A stretch of 33,784 nt of DNA. Origin: Methanobacteriota archaeon (lineage in GTDB: Archaea > Thermoplasmatota > Poseidoniia > Poseidoniales > Thalassarchaeaceae). Positions 1 to 9,885 of the stretch are shown here, in pieces. The stretch spans positions 1-33,784 of the forward strand of contig PBBV01000026.1 of the NCBI GenBank assembly GCA_002717835.1. The letters are read 5' to 3'. Each line of letters starts with the position of its first letter. Position 1 is the stretch's first letter. A program made the position numbers and the translations under genes. The notes beneath the pieces were generated by a model. It did not search any database and was not told where the DNA came from. It saw nothing but the letters and a program-made list of their open reading frames with translations.

Positions 1-1
1 A

Positions 2-181
2 GATCTAGTCGACACTGACGATGACAACGATGGATTGTCTGACTGGTTCGAGATGTATGATGGGAACGACCTAACGGGTCAGTTCGATCACGACAACGAT
101 GGGATCGATGACCATTTGGATGATGATGATGATGGCGACGGTATTCTCGATGAGTTAGAGAATGACACCGACGTAGTTTGA
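2..181 (+). CDS. 3' end of a secreted Ca2+-binding protein with thrombospondin type 3-like repeats (partial, 5' end outside window)
   Basis: Frame from position 2 translates DLVDTDDDNDGLSDWFEMYDGNDLTGQFDHDNDGIDDHLDDDDDGDGILDELENDTDVV*, with typical DxDxDGxxD repeats. Confidence 0.8.
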   Translation, partial: DLVDTDDDNDGLSDWFEMYDGNDLTGQFDHDNDGIDDHLDDDDDGDGILDELENDTDVV

Positions 182-202
182 TCGGAACCGCAACTGAATG
201 CT

Positions 203-235
203 CTTCGTGAGGCTCTTTCTATGAGCCTCACGAAG
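203..235. terminator. Perfect 13-bp inverted repeat (hairpin) between convergent genes; candidate bidirectional terminator
   Basis: CTTCGTGAGGCTC-tttctat-GAGCCTCACGAAG lies between the stop at 181 and the stop of the minus-strand gene at 321. Confidence 0.5.
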
Positions 236-320
236 AAGCTCTCATCGCTTTTAGATTCACCCAGGGAGACGGGAGAATAATCCAGAAGATTCCTAGAGCA
301 GCCTTCGCTAAATTCCCATC

Positions 321-1238
321 TTATCTGGTCGAAGGGTCTCGAAAGCGCACTGAGAATGACAAGAAAAGAAGTATTGCAAATGCAGCTAATAACGGATAAT
401 CTTCCCTTATCTCAGATATAGCAAGGCCAATACAGAATGAGATCAAACAGACCCCCAACAAGCCCGACAGGAATAGAGGTGCAAATTTAGGCCTTGGGTC
501 TATGAACTCATAGACGTAGTAACCTGCTCCTTTTATCGCCCAGAATTCGGCGAAGATAAGGTACAATGCTCCAACTATGAGGCTTAAACTGATTAATTCC
601 CAAAGAATTACCATGCCACCCAATAATAAATCAATTGAGAGTAGTACAAGTGCTAAATTATGCATTACATGCTCGTGTGGCTTGAACATATGATCTAGAT
701 CCTCGCCATTGTCAACCATTGATGGAATTATGACGTGACGAACAACAAGTGCGGTCAGTGCAGCAGAAGCGAATCCAGTCGCGAAAATTGATACTCCACT
801 CATAATTAACCAAGGCGGGATCTCAATGCCAACTCCAACCCCAATGGATATTAGACCATTCAGCAGCATAGATGCCCCGAACAGGATCAATGTCCACGAA
901 CTAAAGGTCCCCAACTTCTCAAGGCCCTGTGAGGGATGCTCCCGGACTTCCAGGCTCTCCCTGAAGAGAACGACCATGACCCCCGGAACAGGATTAAACA
1001 CCATCCAGAACAAGGTTGTGTGAATGGCTAGATACGCACAAGAAAGGCGGAAAACGACTCTTAACCAAGTATCTACACCTCCATTACCATGAAGATTTTT
1101 TATGTTTAATGGACCAATTCTATCATAATTTAGAATGTAAAATAAAATTGAGGAAATTAGTACCAATGCGATAAGAACACGAGATATCAAACTTCTATCG
1201 TATCCCTCCAGACTCAATTTCCTGACCATGTTAAACAC
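321..1238 (-). CDS. Polytopic membrane protein of unknown function
   Basis: 305-aa ORF with many hydrophobic segments; family not recognised. Confidence 0.75.
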   Translation of the reverse strand: MFNMVRKLSLEGYDRSLISRVLIALVLISSILFYILNYDRIGPLNIKNLHGNGGVDTWLRVVFRLSCAYLAIHTTLFWMVFNPVPGVMVVLFRESLEVREHPSQGLEKLGTFSSWTLILFGASMLLNGLISIGVGVGIEIPPWLIMSGVSIFATGFASAALTALVVRHVIIPSMVDNGEDLDHMFKPHEHVMHNLALVLLSIDLLLGGMVILWELISLSLIVGALYLIFAEFWAIKGAGYYVYEFIDPRPKFAPLFLSGLLGVCLISFCIGLAISEIREDYPLLAAFAILLFLSFSVRFRDPSTR

Positions 1239-2246
1239 TCAAAAGTCGAAAAGAGTAGGTTTACTGGAAGATCTAAGTCGATTCGAGGATGAGAGCCTCT
1301 CTATTGCCTTCACGATTCGACTTTCACCAAAACCGAGCTCATCTCTGAGCATCTGCATAATACCTTCTTCATGGCCGGAGGTGTAATCTGGAGGATCCTC
1401 CTCAACGGTTGGATGATTGTGGAAAAGGTTGCGAATAACATCGATATTTTCAGGAATCACCACCCCTCGATGTTCAGCCACTCCCTCCAAAGTTCCGAAT
1501 TTCCGAATTAATTTCATTCCTGTTTTCGGACCGACACCCTTGAAACCTGGATGAAAATCAGTTCCAATCATTATTCCAAGATCCACAAATTGTTCCTTCG
1601 AGATCTCAAGATTAAGCAAAGTCTCTTCAAGCTCTATGCGTTCAGCTTTCAGAACTCTTCCAAACCTCTTTGTCCCATGTGCGGTTAGATTTCTAATCAT
1701 TACCGGAGCTCCGTAGAGTAGGGTGTCCCAATCTTGACTGGCAACAGCCGAAACCCCTCCGCGTTTACAAATCATCGCTGCAGCACCCTCAGCCTCCATG
1801 GGAGCGTCAATCCACACGATACCCATCAAGTCAAACAGACGCTTCGTATCCTGAACCATTGATGGGGTATACTCTGCAATTTGTGGCCCCAACTTCTTTG
1901 CAACGTCCAAATCCCCAGCTTCGACAGCCTCTTCCCACCGCCGCCGAGCCTCCTCCTTCCTTTTTTTACGCTCATCAAGCGTATCACGCTTCAAATCAGG
2001 TGCCTTGCCATCGAAAACAAAAACAGGATCGATTCCATGAGCCACAAGCGACGAGGCCCGATCAAGGAAACCGTATAGATGCGCAGTAACACGGCCTTCA
2101 TGAGAAAGAGGTCTTCCATCCGGACCAGTGAGGCTGGTTATGAATTGATACGCATTCAAGAAAACATCCACTGCAACCCGCTGACCTCGTAACTCTGCGA
2201 GATCCATTGAATACGGGGTTACTAGGTCTCTGAGGTTGCATCCCAT
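1239..2246 (-). CDS. fen: Flap endonuclease 1 (FEN-1/XPG family) with C-terminal PIP-box-like tail
   Basis: N-terminus MGCNLRDLVTPYSMDLAELRGQRVAVDVFLNAYQF, FVFDGKAPDLK, SQDWDTLLYG, GIMIGTDFHPGFKGVGPKTGMKLI (H3TH); ends TLFDF. Confidence 0.95.
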   Translation of the reverse strand: MGCNLRDLVTPYSMDLAELRGQRVAVDVFLNAYQFITSLTGPDGRPLSHEGRVTAHLYGFLDRASSLVAHGIDPVFVFDGKAPDLKRDTLDERKKRKEEARRRWEEAVEAGDLDVAKKLGPQIAEYTPSMVQDTKRLFDLMGIVWIDAPMEAEGAAAMICKRGGVSAVASQDWDTLLYGAPVMIRNLTAHGTKRFGRVLKAERIELEETLLNLEISKEQFVDLGIMIGTDFHPGFKGVGPKTGMKLIRKFGTLEGVAEHRGVVIPENIDVIRNLFHNHPTVEEDPPDYTSGHEEGIMQMLRDELGFGESRIVKAIERLSSSNRLRSSSKPTLFDF

Positions 2247-2315
2247 GGTTACGACTACCCTTTGCCAGCACCTTATGGGCTTTAGGGTTGAAGGACTGTT
2301 GCACTAGCGCACAAC

Positions 2316-3428
2316 ATGGTCAGGATGATCCTTGGCTCCGGATGGCATCCACGCTTATTCAGAGAAGAGGTGCTCAGAATACACGGCTCAAATCAGGCAA
2401 TACATCCGAGAATTGTAATTATAGACCAAAAAAAAGACTTCGACGTCACATGCTCTTATTCTACCATGATCATCGATAATGCTACCATCCTCCCAATGCG
2501 GATGGAGGAGATTTCAGATTCAATACGTCGATGGCTATCTGATTACCCGATAGCGGGTACCTTTGCGGTCAGAACCACTATTCTTGGAGACGGCGTTCCT
2601 GGCTTCAAGAAACGGGAAATCGAGGCCGTCATCGGCAAGGTAATCTCCGGTGACGGTGCAGTCGTTGACCTTAATGACCCCGAAATCACAGTTCGCATCA
2701 TCCTAGCAGGCTCAGCAGATAAGCCCCAGCATCCTGATCCCATGATATCGAACCCCATCGCAGTAATTGGCATTGAAAAATCAGTCAACCATCCTTTTCT
2801 GAATCTGCCAATGACATCCATGCCATACTTCAAACCCGTGACTCTTGATCCTCGTCTTGCAAGTTTCCTGATTTCCATGGCTTACTCGGAAGGCCTGCCA
2901 CCTTCTGTCGTAATCGACCCATTTAGTGGAACTGGATGCATTCCCATTCAGGCATTCCACCGTGGAATATCTGTTTTAGCCAGTGATTTGGACTCCGAGA
3001 TGATTCAAGGCTCCAAATTAAATTTCGAGAATGTATTTGGCAAAATCCCCACTAAATCCGCCTTCCGTGAATTTGACGCTAGTAAGATAGATGATTTGTG
3101 GGGCGTAAGAGAAAATACGGCTTTCATATTCGATCCGCCTTACGCCAGAAATTCCAAAACATCCTCTGATGCGTTCGAATTGTTCATCTCAGCATGCAAT
3201 GCTGCTTCAAGAATAGATCCTAAAGGACGCATAGTTACCATTCTTCCCACATCTTCTGAATTTCAAGTCAACGACATTGAGATACCTGGTAATGCAGAAG
3301 TATTGGGGTATAAATGGAGTGAATTGACGAATAAAATGGAACAAATCGGATGGCATATTGAATTGGCCATCATGACCAGAGTGCACAGGAGCTTGTCCAG
3401 GATAATAGTTAGAGCAGTGGGCCACTGA
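2316..3428 (+). CDS. Trm11-like tRNA (guanine-N2) methyltransferase / RNA methylase (UPF0020 type)
   Basis: SAM-binding region VVIDPFSGTGCIPIQAF, catalytic FIFDPPYARNSK; N-terminus MILGSGWHPRLFREEVLRIHG resembles Trm11 relatives. Exact start uncertain. Confidence 0.8.
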   Translation: MVRMILGSGWHPRLFREEVLRIHGSNQAIHPRIVIIDQKKDFDVTCSYSTMIIDNATILPMRMEEISDSIRRWLSDYPIAGTFAVRTTILGDGVPGFKKREIEAVIGKVISGDGAVVDLNDPEITVRIILAGSADKPQHPDPMISNPIAVIGIEKSVNHPFLNLPMTSMPYFKPVTLDPRLASFLISMAYSEGLPPSVVIDPFSGTGCIPIQAFHRGISVLASDLDSEMIQGSKLNFENVFGKIPTKSAFREFDASKIDDLWGVRENTAFIFDPPYARNSKTSSDAFELFISACNAASRIDPKGRIVTILPTSSEFQVNDIEIPGNAEVLGYKWSELTNKMEQIGWHIELAIMTRVHRSLSRIIVRAVGH

Positions 3429-3561
3429 ACTCAATAATAGCCGACGAACCAAAGATACTGAACACAATTCGAACATGTTTGCAACACAAGCCACCAAAGA
3501 CATGCTCAATCGAAACCGACCACCCGTCGCATTCAAGACTGGGGGACCGTCGCAACCAGAT

Positions 3562-3638
3562 GGGCGATTGGTGTAGTCTGGATATCATCTGGCGCTTCGG
3601 ACGCTAGGACACGGGTTCGAATCCTGTATCGCCCACCA
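3562..3638 (+). tRNA. tRNA-Arg(TCG), CCA encoded
   Basis: Hand-folded cloverleaf: acceptor GGGCGAT/ATCGCCC, anticodon stem TGGCG/CGCTA with loop CTTCGGA (anticodon TCG), T arm ACGGG-TTCGAAT-CCTGT, then A-CCA. Confidence 0.9.
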
Positions 3639-3692
3639 TTAAGTGACATCCGAACGGCATTCAGGAGTCTTGAAGAAAGACGATCACGAGCA

Positions 3693-6158
3693 ATGTCCAT
3701 GCGCCGGGTTTCACTATTGCTGGTCGCATTGATGTTCGGGACATCAATTTCCTTCGCAGTTACCGCTGACCCTTCCGCTCCCGACCACTCAAAAATGACA
3801 TCAGAACTAATCGACGAGCTCTCCAGCTCTGACAGAATAGAGACGATTATCCAATTTGATCAAGAGGCTAAAAACGACCTTTGGAGGGCCATAGAATCAA
3901 CAGGGGCAGAGTTAATCGGTGAAATGGAGATTCTTGATGGCGGGTTAATATCTGCAAGCCCTGAATCCATCGCAAAGATATCTAGATTCAGCTTCGTAAA
4001 ACACATGGAAGCAAACCTGCTCCTTCAGCACTTTTTCTTACCCGGCGATCAGAATAACGTCGAGTCAATGATGCACGAGACAGTCAATGTCGTCAATGCT
4101 AGCCTCGCCTGGCATAGGGCGATAATAGGGACTGATGGAATTTTGAAGACTGAATCAGATTTGTCTTTCACCGAATATGATGGTGAAGGAGCAACAGCAG
4201 TGGATCTGGATACAGGAATAGACGGCGAGCATCCAGATTTCGATTGTGGGGAACCTTGGTCCGGAGAAAAGCTGATTTGGTCGGCCAAATGGACTGGTGT
4301 GGCATGGGTTGACGCTCCAAACTGCAACTCTGATACTTCATCGGGTCACGGAACGCACGTAGGTGGAACAATTGCAGGAAACGGTGACGCATCTGCAGGA
4401 AGGCGATTAGGCACAGCCAAGGGGGCAACTATTGTGGCTCTTGGCACAGGAGATGGAGCATCCATCTTCGCAGCAGTGGAAGGATTGGAATGGACCTATC
4501 AGCATAGTAGGCCGGGGTTGAATGAATACAATATCCGGGTCGTATCAAATTCATGGGGCACCAATGGAGACTATAACCCCAGCAACGCAGTTACCCTACT
4601 CACTGACATGCTCACATATGACAACGATGTAGCTGTAATATTTGCTGCTTCAAATTCAGGTGGTAGCGGTGAAGAATCAGAAGATGACCTAAGGACCAAT
4701 GTCTATGCAAACACTCCGAGTGCTATTTCAATCGCTGCCCTTACTCATGATGGCTCTGCAGTAACCTCCTTCTCAAGTCGCGGTTGGTCAACCCAGCAAC
4801 ATACATGGCCTGATTTGGGAGCCCCGGGGAGGGATATCTGGGCCACTTCTCCCAGAGGTACTGCTATCGATGCGTCTACAACCGCACAGGGAGACATGTA
4901 CTACATGTCGATTTCAGGAACAAGCATGGCGACCCCCCACATCGGGGGGATAGCTACATTGTTACTTGCTGCTGCACCATCATTAGGGGCTGCAGACTAT
5001 CAGATCGAAGATCACGATGAAGGGGAAAGCCTCTATTTCGATGACACTGCAAAAGGCATTCAATTTGAGAATTGGAGGGAAAGAAATGAGTCAAGGGTCC
5101 ATGAAGTTGAACTCATTCTGGAGTTGACATCAAACTATGATTTACTTCGAAACTCTTGTGAAGAAGGAAATGACGACGATGCATGCAGCAATATCCCTGA
5201 GGATTGCCATGTCTCTGAAAACACCAGAAGATGCCATGATTGGAGAGTGGGCCATGGTCTTGTAGATACAGACAAGGCACTTGCTCTCGCAAGGACGCTT
5301 CAGGTGATGAGGGACCCTGATGAGGATGGCTTCGTCAACCACCCCAGTGCCACGGTATGGGATGCATTAGATCACTACGAGGATGTAATGGACATCCGTA
5401 ACATACCATTGAAGACTGACCAGCTCAGACATGCGTGGAAAGGTGAGTGGAGCCACTTTAACAACGGTCCTACCAGTACATTCGGTACATTCTCCACCGA
5501 CGATCGACATTACGTGTGGGTTCCAAATGGAACTTTTGAGATGCAGATATCATTCAGCTCCTTGGGCTGGGATATCAATACAGCTCAAGCAGCACAGATC
5601 AGGCCCAATGTAGATCTTGGTTCAGATGGGAATGACGATGCACAGGGCCAAGGAACAGCAGTCGGAGACACGATATACATCCAACTCGATGTAGATACTG
5701 AACATTGGAGTAAATGGGCTGAGTTCGATGTCACTGGGACTGCAGTCTCTCTACCATTCAACTCGATATTATCCGGTTCTGAATTCTTGGAGCCCCGGGT
5801 CCCGTACACTGTCGATGTACTGCTAACTATCGATGTGACCTCTGAAGTCATCGTAGAAGTCCCGATTAGAACTGACGGCTATTCAGATCTCGATCCTGCA
5901 CAACCATCTGATTTGTATGATCCATCCTCAGCTTTCGATTTGATCATGAGTCGTCCTGTGTACGATGAGAGCACCATACCGGCCTTCGAGGAAGAGACCA
6001 CATTCCTTTCAAAGTCAGGCATTTCCTTGTTATTCGTAATGGTGATTTCAACAATTCTACTATCAGCGATCGCTGTAGGCATATTCTTGTGGACACGGAG
6101 AGAGGAAAGCGAATTCGAAGCGGAAATTGTCAATGACGGCGATTCCACACAGTCATGA
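3693..6158 (+). CDS. Subtilisin-like (S8) serine protease, secreted and anchored by a C-terminal TM helix
   Basis: Signal peptide; Asp motif VDLDTGIDGEHPDF, His motif SSGHGTHVGG, Ser motif SGTSMATPHIGG; C-terminal helix GISLLFVMVISTILLSAIAVGIFLWTRR. Confidence 0.93.
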   Translation: MSMRRVSLLLVALMFGTSISFAVTADPSAPDHSKMTSELIDELSSSDRIETIIQFDQEAKNDLWRAIESTGAELIGEMEILDGGLISASPESIAKISRFSFVKHMEANLLLQHFFLPGDQNNVESMMHETVNVVNASLAWHRAIIGTDGILKTESDLSFTEYDGEGATAVDLDTGIDGEHPDFDCGEPWSGEKLIWSAKWTGVAWVDAPNCNSDTSSGHGTHVGGTIAGNGDASAGRRLGTAKGATIVALGTGDGASIFAAVEGLEWTYQHSRPGLNEYNIRVVSNSWGTNGDYNPSNAVTLLTDMLTYDNDVAVIFAASNSGGSGEESEDDLRTNVYANTPSAISIAALTHDGSAVTSFSSRGWSTQQHTWPDLGAPGRDIWATSPRGTAIDASTTAQGDMYYMSISGTSMATPHIGGIATLLLAAAPSLGAADYQIEDHDEGESLYFDDTAKGIQFENWRERNESRVHEVELILELTSNYDLLRNSCEEGNDDDACSNIPEDCHVSENTRRCHDWRVGHGLVDTDKALALARTLQVMRDPDEDGFVNHPSATVWDALDHYEDVMDIRNIPLKTDQLRHAWKGEWSHFNNGPTSTFGTFSTDDRHYVWVPNGTFEMQISFSSLGWDINTAQAAQIRPNVDLGSDGNDDAQGQGTAVGDTIYIQLDVDTEHWSKWAEFDVTGTAVSLPFNSILSGSEFLEPRVPYTVDVLLTIDVTSEVIVEVPIRTDGYSDLDPAQPSDLYDPSSAFDLIMSRPVYDESTIPAFEEETTFLSKSGISLLFVMVISTILLSAIAVGIFLWTRREESEFEAEIVNDGDSTQS

Positions 6159-7242
6159 TGTCTCCTCCACAGTCCTCCTGTGAAATCTGTTCCATGCCAG
6201 CTTCGATGAGAAATGACTCTCCGAAAGTATCAGTATCACCGCTTGAGAGCTTGATTTGACTCTGTATCAGAACAGCATCATCAACAACGTCTGCCTTCAA
6301 GAATCTCTTCCAGGTGGAAGGCCCGCCTTCGACAATTAGCGATTGAATTCGTAGATCACCAAGTAAATCTAGAATCTTATCAACTTCGATCTCTTGATTT
6401 TCTGATGGTAATACATATCTTGTAACATGCGGACTGTCATTAGATAGTACGGGTTTTGAGTGAATAAGTATGGTAGGAGATAAACCATCACAAAGCACCT
6501 TACTATTTTCTGGAATTCTAGCATTTGGGTCTATAACAACTCTGATTGGCTGAATTCTTGCATCAACCCCCCTTGCTGTCAATTCCGGGTCATCTCGAAC
6601 CACCGTCTCGACCCCGACTAGTATTGCCATGTGTTCAGACCTTGCTTTGTGAGCCCATCTCAGGGAGGAATCAGAAGTAAATCGTCCTGAAGGGGAGGAT
6701 TCATCCACATCGACTCTACCATCAGAATCTATTGCCGCTTTCAGGAGGACAAGCGGGCGTCTCTTCATGCACCAATGCATGAAAGGACGCATCTGGAGGA
6801 CACATTCGTTTTCCATCAGCCCCGATTCAACAAAAATACCCTGTTCACTGAGTGCCTTCATTCCGCCACCCCTCACTGTTGGATTTGGATCAAGGGCACC
6901 TATCACCACCCTCTCAACCCCAGCCCAGAGGAGAGCTTCAGTACAGGGGGGAGTCCTTCCATGATGATTGCAAGGTTCCAGCGTGACATACGCAGTACAT
7001 CCGCTTGTCGAAACCCCCCTCTCCTCTGCATCGGCTATGGCAGCTTGCTCTGCATGGAGACCACCAAGATGACCATGCCATCCTTCTGCTATGATTTCGC
7101 CATCTCTGACAAGAACGCACCCAACTAATGGGTTAGGATGTACGCTGCCCCTGCCACGATAAGCGATTTCAATCGCTCTTCGCATACAATCGGATGCATC
7201 CATGCCCCTCCGTCCGTATGTCTTCCACATCATATCTCGCAT
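6130..7242 (-). CDS. ribD: Bifunctional diaminohydroxyphosphoribosylaminopyrimidine deaminase / 5-amino-6-(5-phosphoribosylamino)uracil reductase
   Basis: Deaminase motifs HPNPLVGCVLVRDG, HAEQAA, LEPCNHHGRTPPC; reductase half RPLVLLKAAIDSDGR, VGVETVVRDDPELTAR, SLIVEGGPSTW. Confidence 0.94.
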   Translation of the reverse strand: MRDMMWKTYGRRGMDASDCMRRAIEIAYRGRGSVHPNPLVGCVLVRDGEIIAEGWHGHLGGLHAEQAAIADAEERGVSTSGCTAYVTLEPCNHHGRTPPCTEALLWAGVERVVIGALDPNPTVRGGGMKALSEQGIFVESGLMENECVLQMRPFMHWCMKRRPLVLLKAAIDSDGRVDVDESSPSGRFTSDSSLRWAHKARSEHMAILVGVETVVRDDPELTARGVDARIQPIRVVIDPNARIPENSKVLCDGLSPTILIHSKPVLSNDSPHVTRYVLPSENQEIEVDKILDLLGDLRIQSLIVEGGPSTWKRFLKADVVDDAVLIQSQIKLSSGDTDTFGESFLIEAGMEQISQEDCGGDIMTVWNRRH

Positions 7243-7277
7243 CGCGCCCTTGAAGTCTTCACCCCTACGTCGTTAAC

Positions 7278-8309
7278 ATGATGCGAGTCGCATGCATAGT
7301 GAATCCGAATGCCAGAGACGGCAAGGTGGGGAAGAATTTCCATAAGATTGAGAATGCACTAAAGCAGTCGGGAATAGAGTTTGATGCTTACATGACGGAA
7401 CATACTGGCCATGCAATTGAAATCGCTAGCAGCCTGAGAGATAGCGACTTCGATTTGGTGGTCGCTGTTGGTGGCGATGGGACAGTTCACGAGGTCGCGA
7501 ATGGAATAAGAGACTCATCGAAACGACTTGGGATCATACCGATGGGTAATGGCGACGACTTTGCAAGAGCAATTGGGATTCCGTTGAACGACATTCAAGG
7601 AGCAATATCCATTCTGAAGGACGGGAATGACTACTCTGTCGGGGCGATCAGGGTAGAAGGTCTCAGAGCGCCTGACCATCCAGGGATAACCCCTGCAAAG
7701 CATCACCCCGTCACAGGAAACCCCTCCCGCGAAGAGAACTTAGTCAGATGGGCATTCCTAGAATGCGACGGAGGCGTCACATCTTCCATCAATCGAATGA
7801 AAGAAGAGGGCCATTTCTCATGGATCAGCGGCCAGAAGAAGTATACATTCCTCGCAATTAAGGCTATTCTCGCATGGAAGAGTCAGATGGCATGGATCAA
7901 AGTGGATGGTAAACCAGGATCTGAAGTGGACCTAACGGGGCTCTTCGCCATGATGCAAGCAGAGACGTTCGGGGGAGGATACAGGGTCGCTCCCGGTATG
8001 CACCCATTTGGCGATAGTGCGTCAATCGTGCTCGGTTTCGGACTTTCAAAGGGCCAAATGCTCAGAGTCATGGGCCCCTTAGAGAAGGGTAAACACATTG
8101 GTAGGTGGGGCAAGATTAGCATGGAAGCGTGTAAAAAATTCGAAATAAAAGCATTAGACTCACAAGGTAAACCCACAGAGGAGCATGGTCACAATCCACC
8201 TCTGTACATTAGTCTGGATGGTGAGATATCCATGACAACTCCTGTAAAATTCGAGTTTCATAAAAATCAGTTAAATGTCCGTGGTGGACCTGAAATTCCG
8301 AATTATTAG
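7278..8309 (+). CDS. Diacylglycerol/lipid kinase family protein (DagK catalytic domain)
   Basis: NPNARDGKVGKNF...DLVVAVGGDGTVHEVANGI...LGIIPMGNGDDFARA. Confidence 0.9.
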   Translation: MMRVACIVNPNARDGKVGKNFHKIENALKQSGIEFDAYMTEHTGHAIEIASSLRDSDFDLVVAVGGDGTVHEVANGIRDSSKRLGIIPMGNGDDFARAIGIPLNDIQGAISILKDGNDYSVGAIRVEGLRAPDHPGITPAKHHPVTGNPSREENLVRWAFLECDGGVTSSINRMKEEGHFSWISGQKKYTFLAIKAILAWKSQMAWIKVDGKPGSEVDLTGLFAMMQAETFGGGYRVAPGMHPFGDSASIVLGFGLSKGQMLRVMGPLEKGKHIGRWGKISMEACKKFEIKALDSQGKPTEEHGHNPPLYISLDGEISMTTPVKFEFHKNQLNVRGGPEIPNY

Positions 8310-8395
8310 TGGCGCAGACGGAGAGATTCGAACTCCCGAGTCCGAGGGACACCGGATTTCAAATCCGGCGCAATACCAGGCTATGCGACGTCTGC
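8310..8395 (-). tRNA. tRNA-Ser(TGA), class II with long variable arm, CCA encoded
   Basis: Reverse complement GCAGACGTCGCATAGCCTGGTATTGCGCCGGATTTGAAATCCGGTGTCCCTCGGACTCGGGAGTTCGAATCTCTCCGTCTGCGCCA; anticodon stem CCGGA/TCCGG with loop TTTGAAA. Confidence 0.93.
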
Positions 8396-8438
8396 AGTGT
8401 ATCGGCCAGTAGCAAGCGCCGAATGAACCTTGCAGGTG

Positions 8439-8801
8439 TCAGAGTCCCCATGCACCCGGCCTGCACCATGCAGGGAGGCCACTCGCAGCATCTGGGTGGG
8501 TAAGGCCAATGAACAGAACCATGATGATTATGAAAAACGCAGGAAACAATGCGGTCATGGTTAGAATACCCGAGTCCGGGTCTCCGTAGAGGTGCATGAA
8601 TATCCCTGCTATCATGAAGAATTTTGGAATAGCGATAATCGTCAAGATCCAGAGAGTGATTCCGTTCTCAGTCATTCCAAGAGAATCGGCGGCAGACTCC
8701 AGATTCGCACCTACAGCGCCGACCTCTATCGCAGTCAACAGCATAAGGCCGTAGAAGTTCATCCAGTATGGGTCTCTTCCAAGAATTGTGTAATGTGCCA
8801 A
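8439..8801 (-). CDS. Cytochrome c oxidase subunit IV-like membrane protein
   Basis: 120 aa with three hydrophobic helices, including IPKFFMIAGIFMHLYGDP; directly follows coxIII in the same operon. Confidence 0.8.
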   Translation of the reverse strand: MAHYTILGRDPYWMNFYGLMLLTAIEVGAVGANLESAADSLGMTENGITLWILTIIAIPKFFMIAGIFMHLYGDPDSGILTMTALFPAFFIIIMVLFIGLTHPDAASGLPAWCRPGAWGL

Positions 8802-8811
8802 GTCAATCGCC

Positions 8812-9885
8812 TCAATATAGGTAGAAGAAGGGGAACACTAGGACCCAGACCAAGTCCACGAAGTGCCAATAGAGTCCGAAATACTCTATAGAAACGGCGT
8901 TCAAAGGAGTGTAACCTCCCCTCCATGCCTTGAATGTCATGTATGTTAGACCTATTATGCCGCCAGCTACGTGAGCTCCATGCGTGCCTGTAGTAACGTA
9001 GAAGGTTGATGCAGATACTCTGATGTTGGCAGTCATATGAGCTCCTGTGGCCTCGTCAACGTAGCTGTGGTGTTGATAGTGATCATTTCCGATGGTGTAA
9101 CCTTCTGCAACTAGGGACTTGATGTCATGCTCGTGTATGAATCCCAAATCAGGAATGTAGAATCCAACGAACCACTCGACCATTTTCAAGGTCAGGAATA
9201 TTATTGCCAAGACCCAAGTCGTTCCAAGAAACATCGTGATTCTTTTTCTTCGCAGCTCTTCATCGATGTCTGTCTTTTTCGCATAGCGCAGGGCCTGAAC
9301 TATAGTGAACGATGAAATGATTAGTGCAAAAGTATTGATCGCACCGGGTGCCAAATGCCACCAACTTGAGGCTATCAAATGACTGGCGGGCTCAAAGCAA
9401 GTGACTGGGACCGCTTCTTGCCATCCCGCAGGATTCGTTACCGGGTCAAAAAGACCGTCTGCGAAAACATCGTCACATCTCCTGAGGCCCAGCCTGTATC
9501 TCATGTAGGTGCTGAACAATGCGGTGAAAACCATCATCTCCGACATCAAAAACACAAACATTCCGACTTTTCGAATCTGTATATTTCTGAATGGAGCACC
9601 CGTGGCTAGAGGTTCGTAAGACCCATCGAATGAAAGATCCTGCCTCCACCAAATCAAAATGCCCATTCCGGTTATGATTATGGCAACGAATAGCCAGAGA
9701 AGACCACGACCTGTGTATTCATGTTCTGACAACTCGAGATTGTAATCGAACATTCCAGCGAATACAAACAAAAACAGGCCTATTCCGATACTCATTACTA
9801 TGGGTGCATAGGAATTATGCGGTGCTCCATGACTCCAATCATGAGGCCCAAGCGGACTTGGGTGGTGATCGTGATCACCGCTCAA
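8812..9885 (-). CDS. Cytochrome c oxidase subunit III
   Basis: RKVGMFVFLMSEMMVFTALFSTYMRYR, GTHGAHVAGGIIGLTYM, EYFGLYWHFVDLVWVLVFPFFYLY. Confidence 0.95.
   Translation of the reverse strand: MSGDHDHHPSPLGPHDWSHGAPHNSYAPIVMSIGIGLFLFVFAGMFDYNLELSEHEYTGRGLLWLFVAIIITGMGILIWWRQDLSFDGSYEPLATGAPFRNIQIRKVGMFVFLMSEMMVFTALFSTYMRYRLGLRRCDDVFADGLFDPVTNPAGWQEAVPVTCFEPASHLIASSWWHLAPGAINTFALIISSFTIVQALRYAKKTDIDEELRRKRITMFLGTTWVLAIIFLTLKMVEWFVGFYIPDLGFIHEHDIKSLVAEGYTIGNDHYQHHSYVDEATGAHMTANIRVSASTFYVTTGTHGAHVAGGIIGLTYMTFKAWRGGYTPLNAVSIEYFGLYWHFVDLVWVLVFPFFYLY

Noticed and set aside
4049-4428. Minus-strand ORFs inside the subtilase gene
   Set aside because: Lie antisense within a clearly recognised protease domain.
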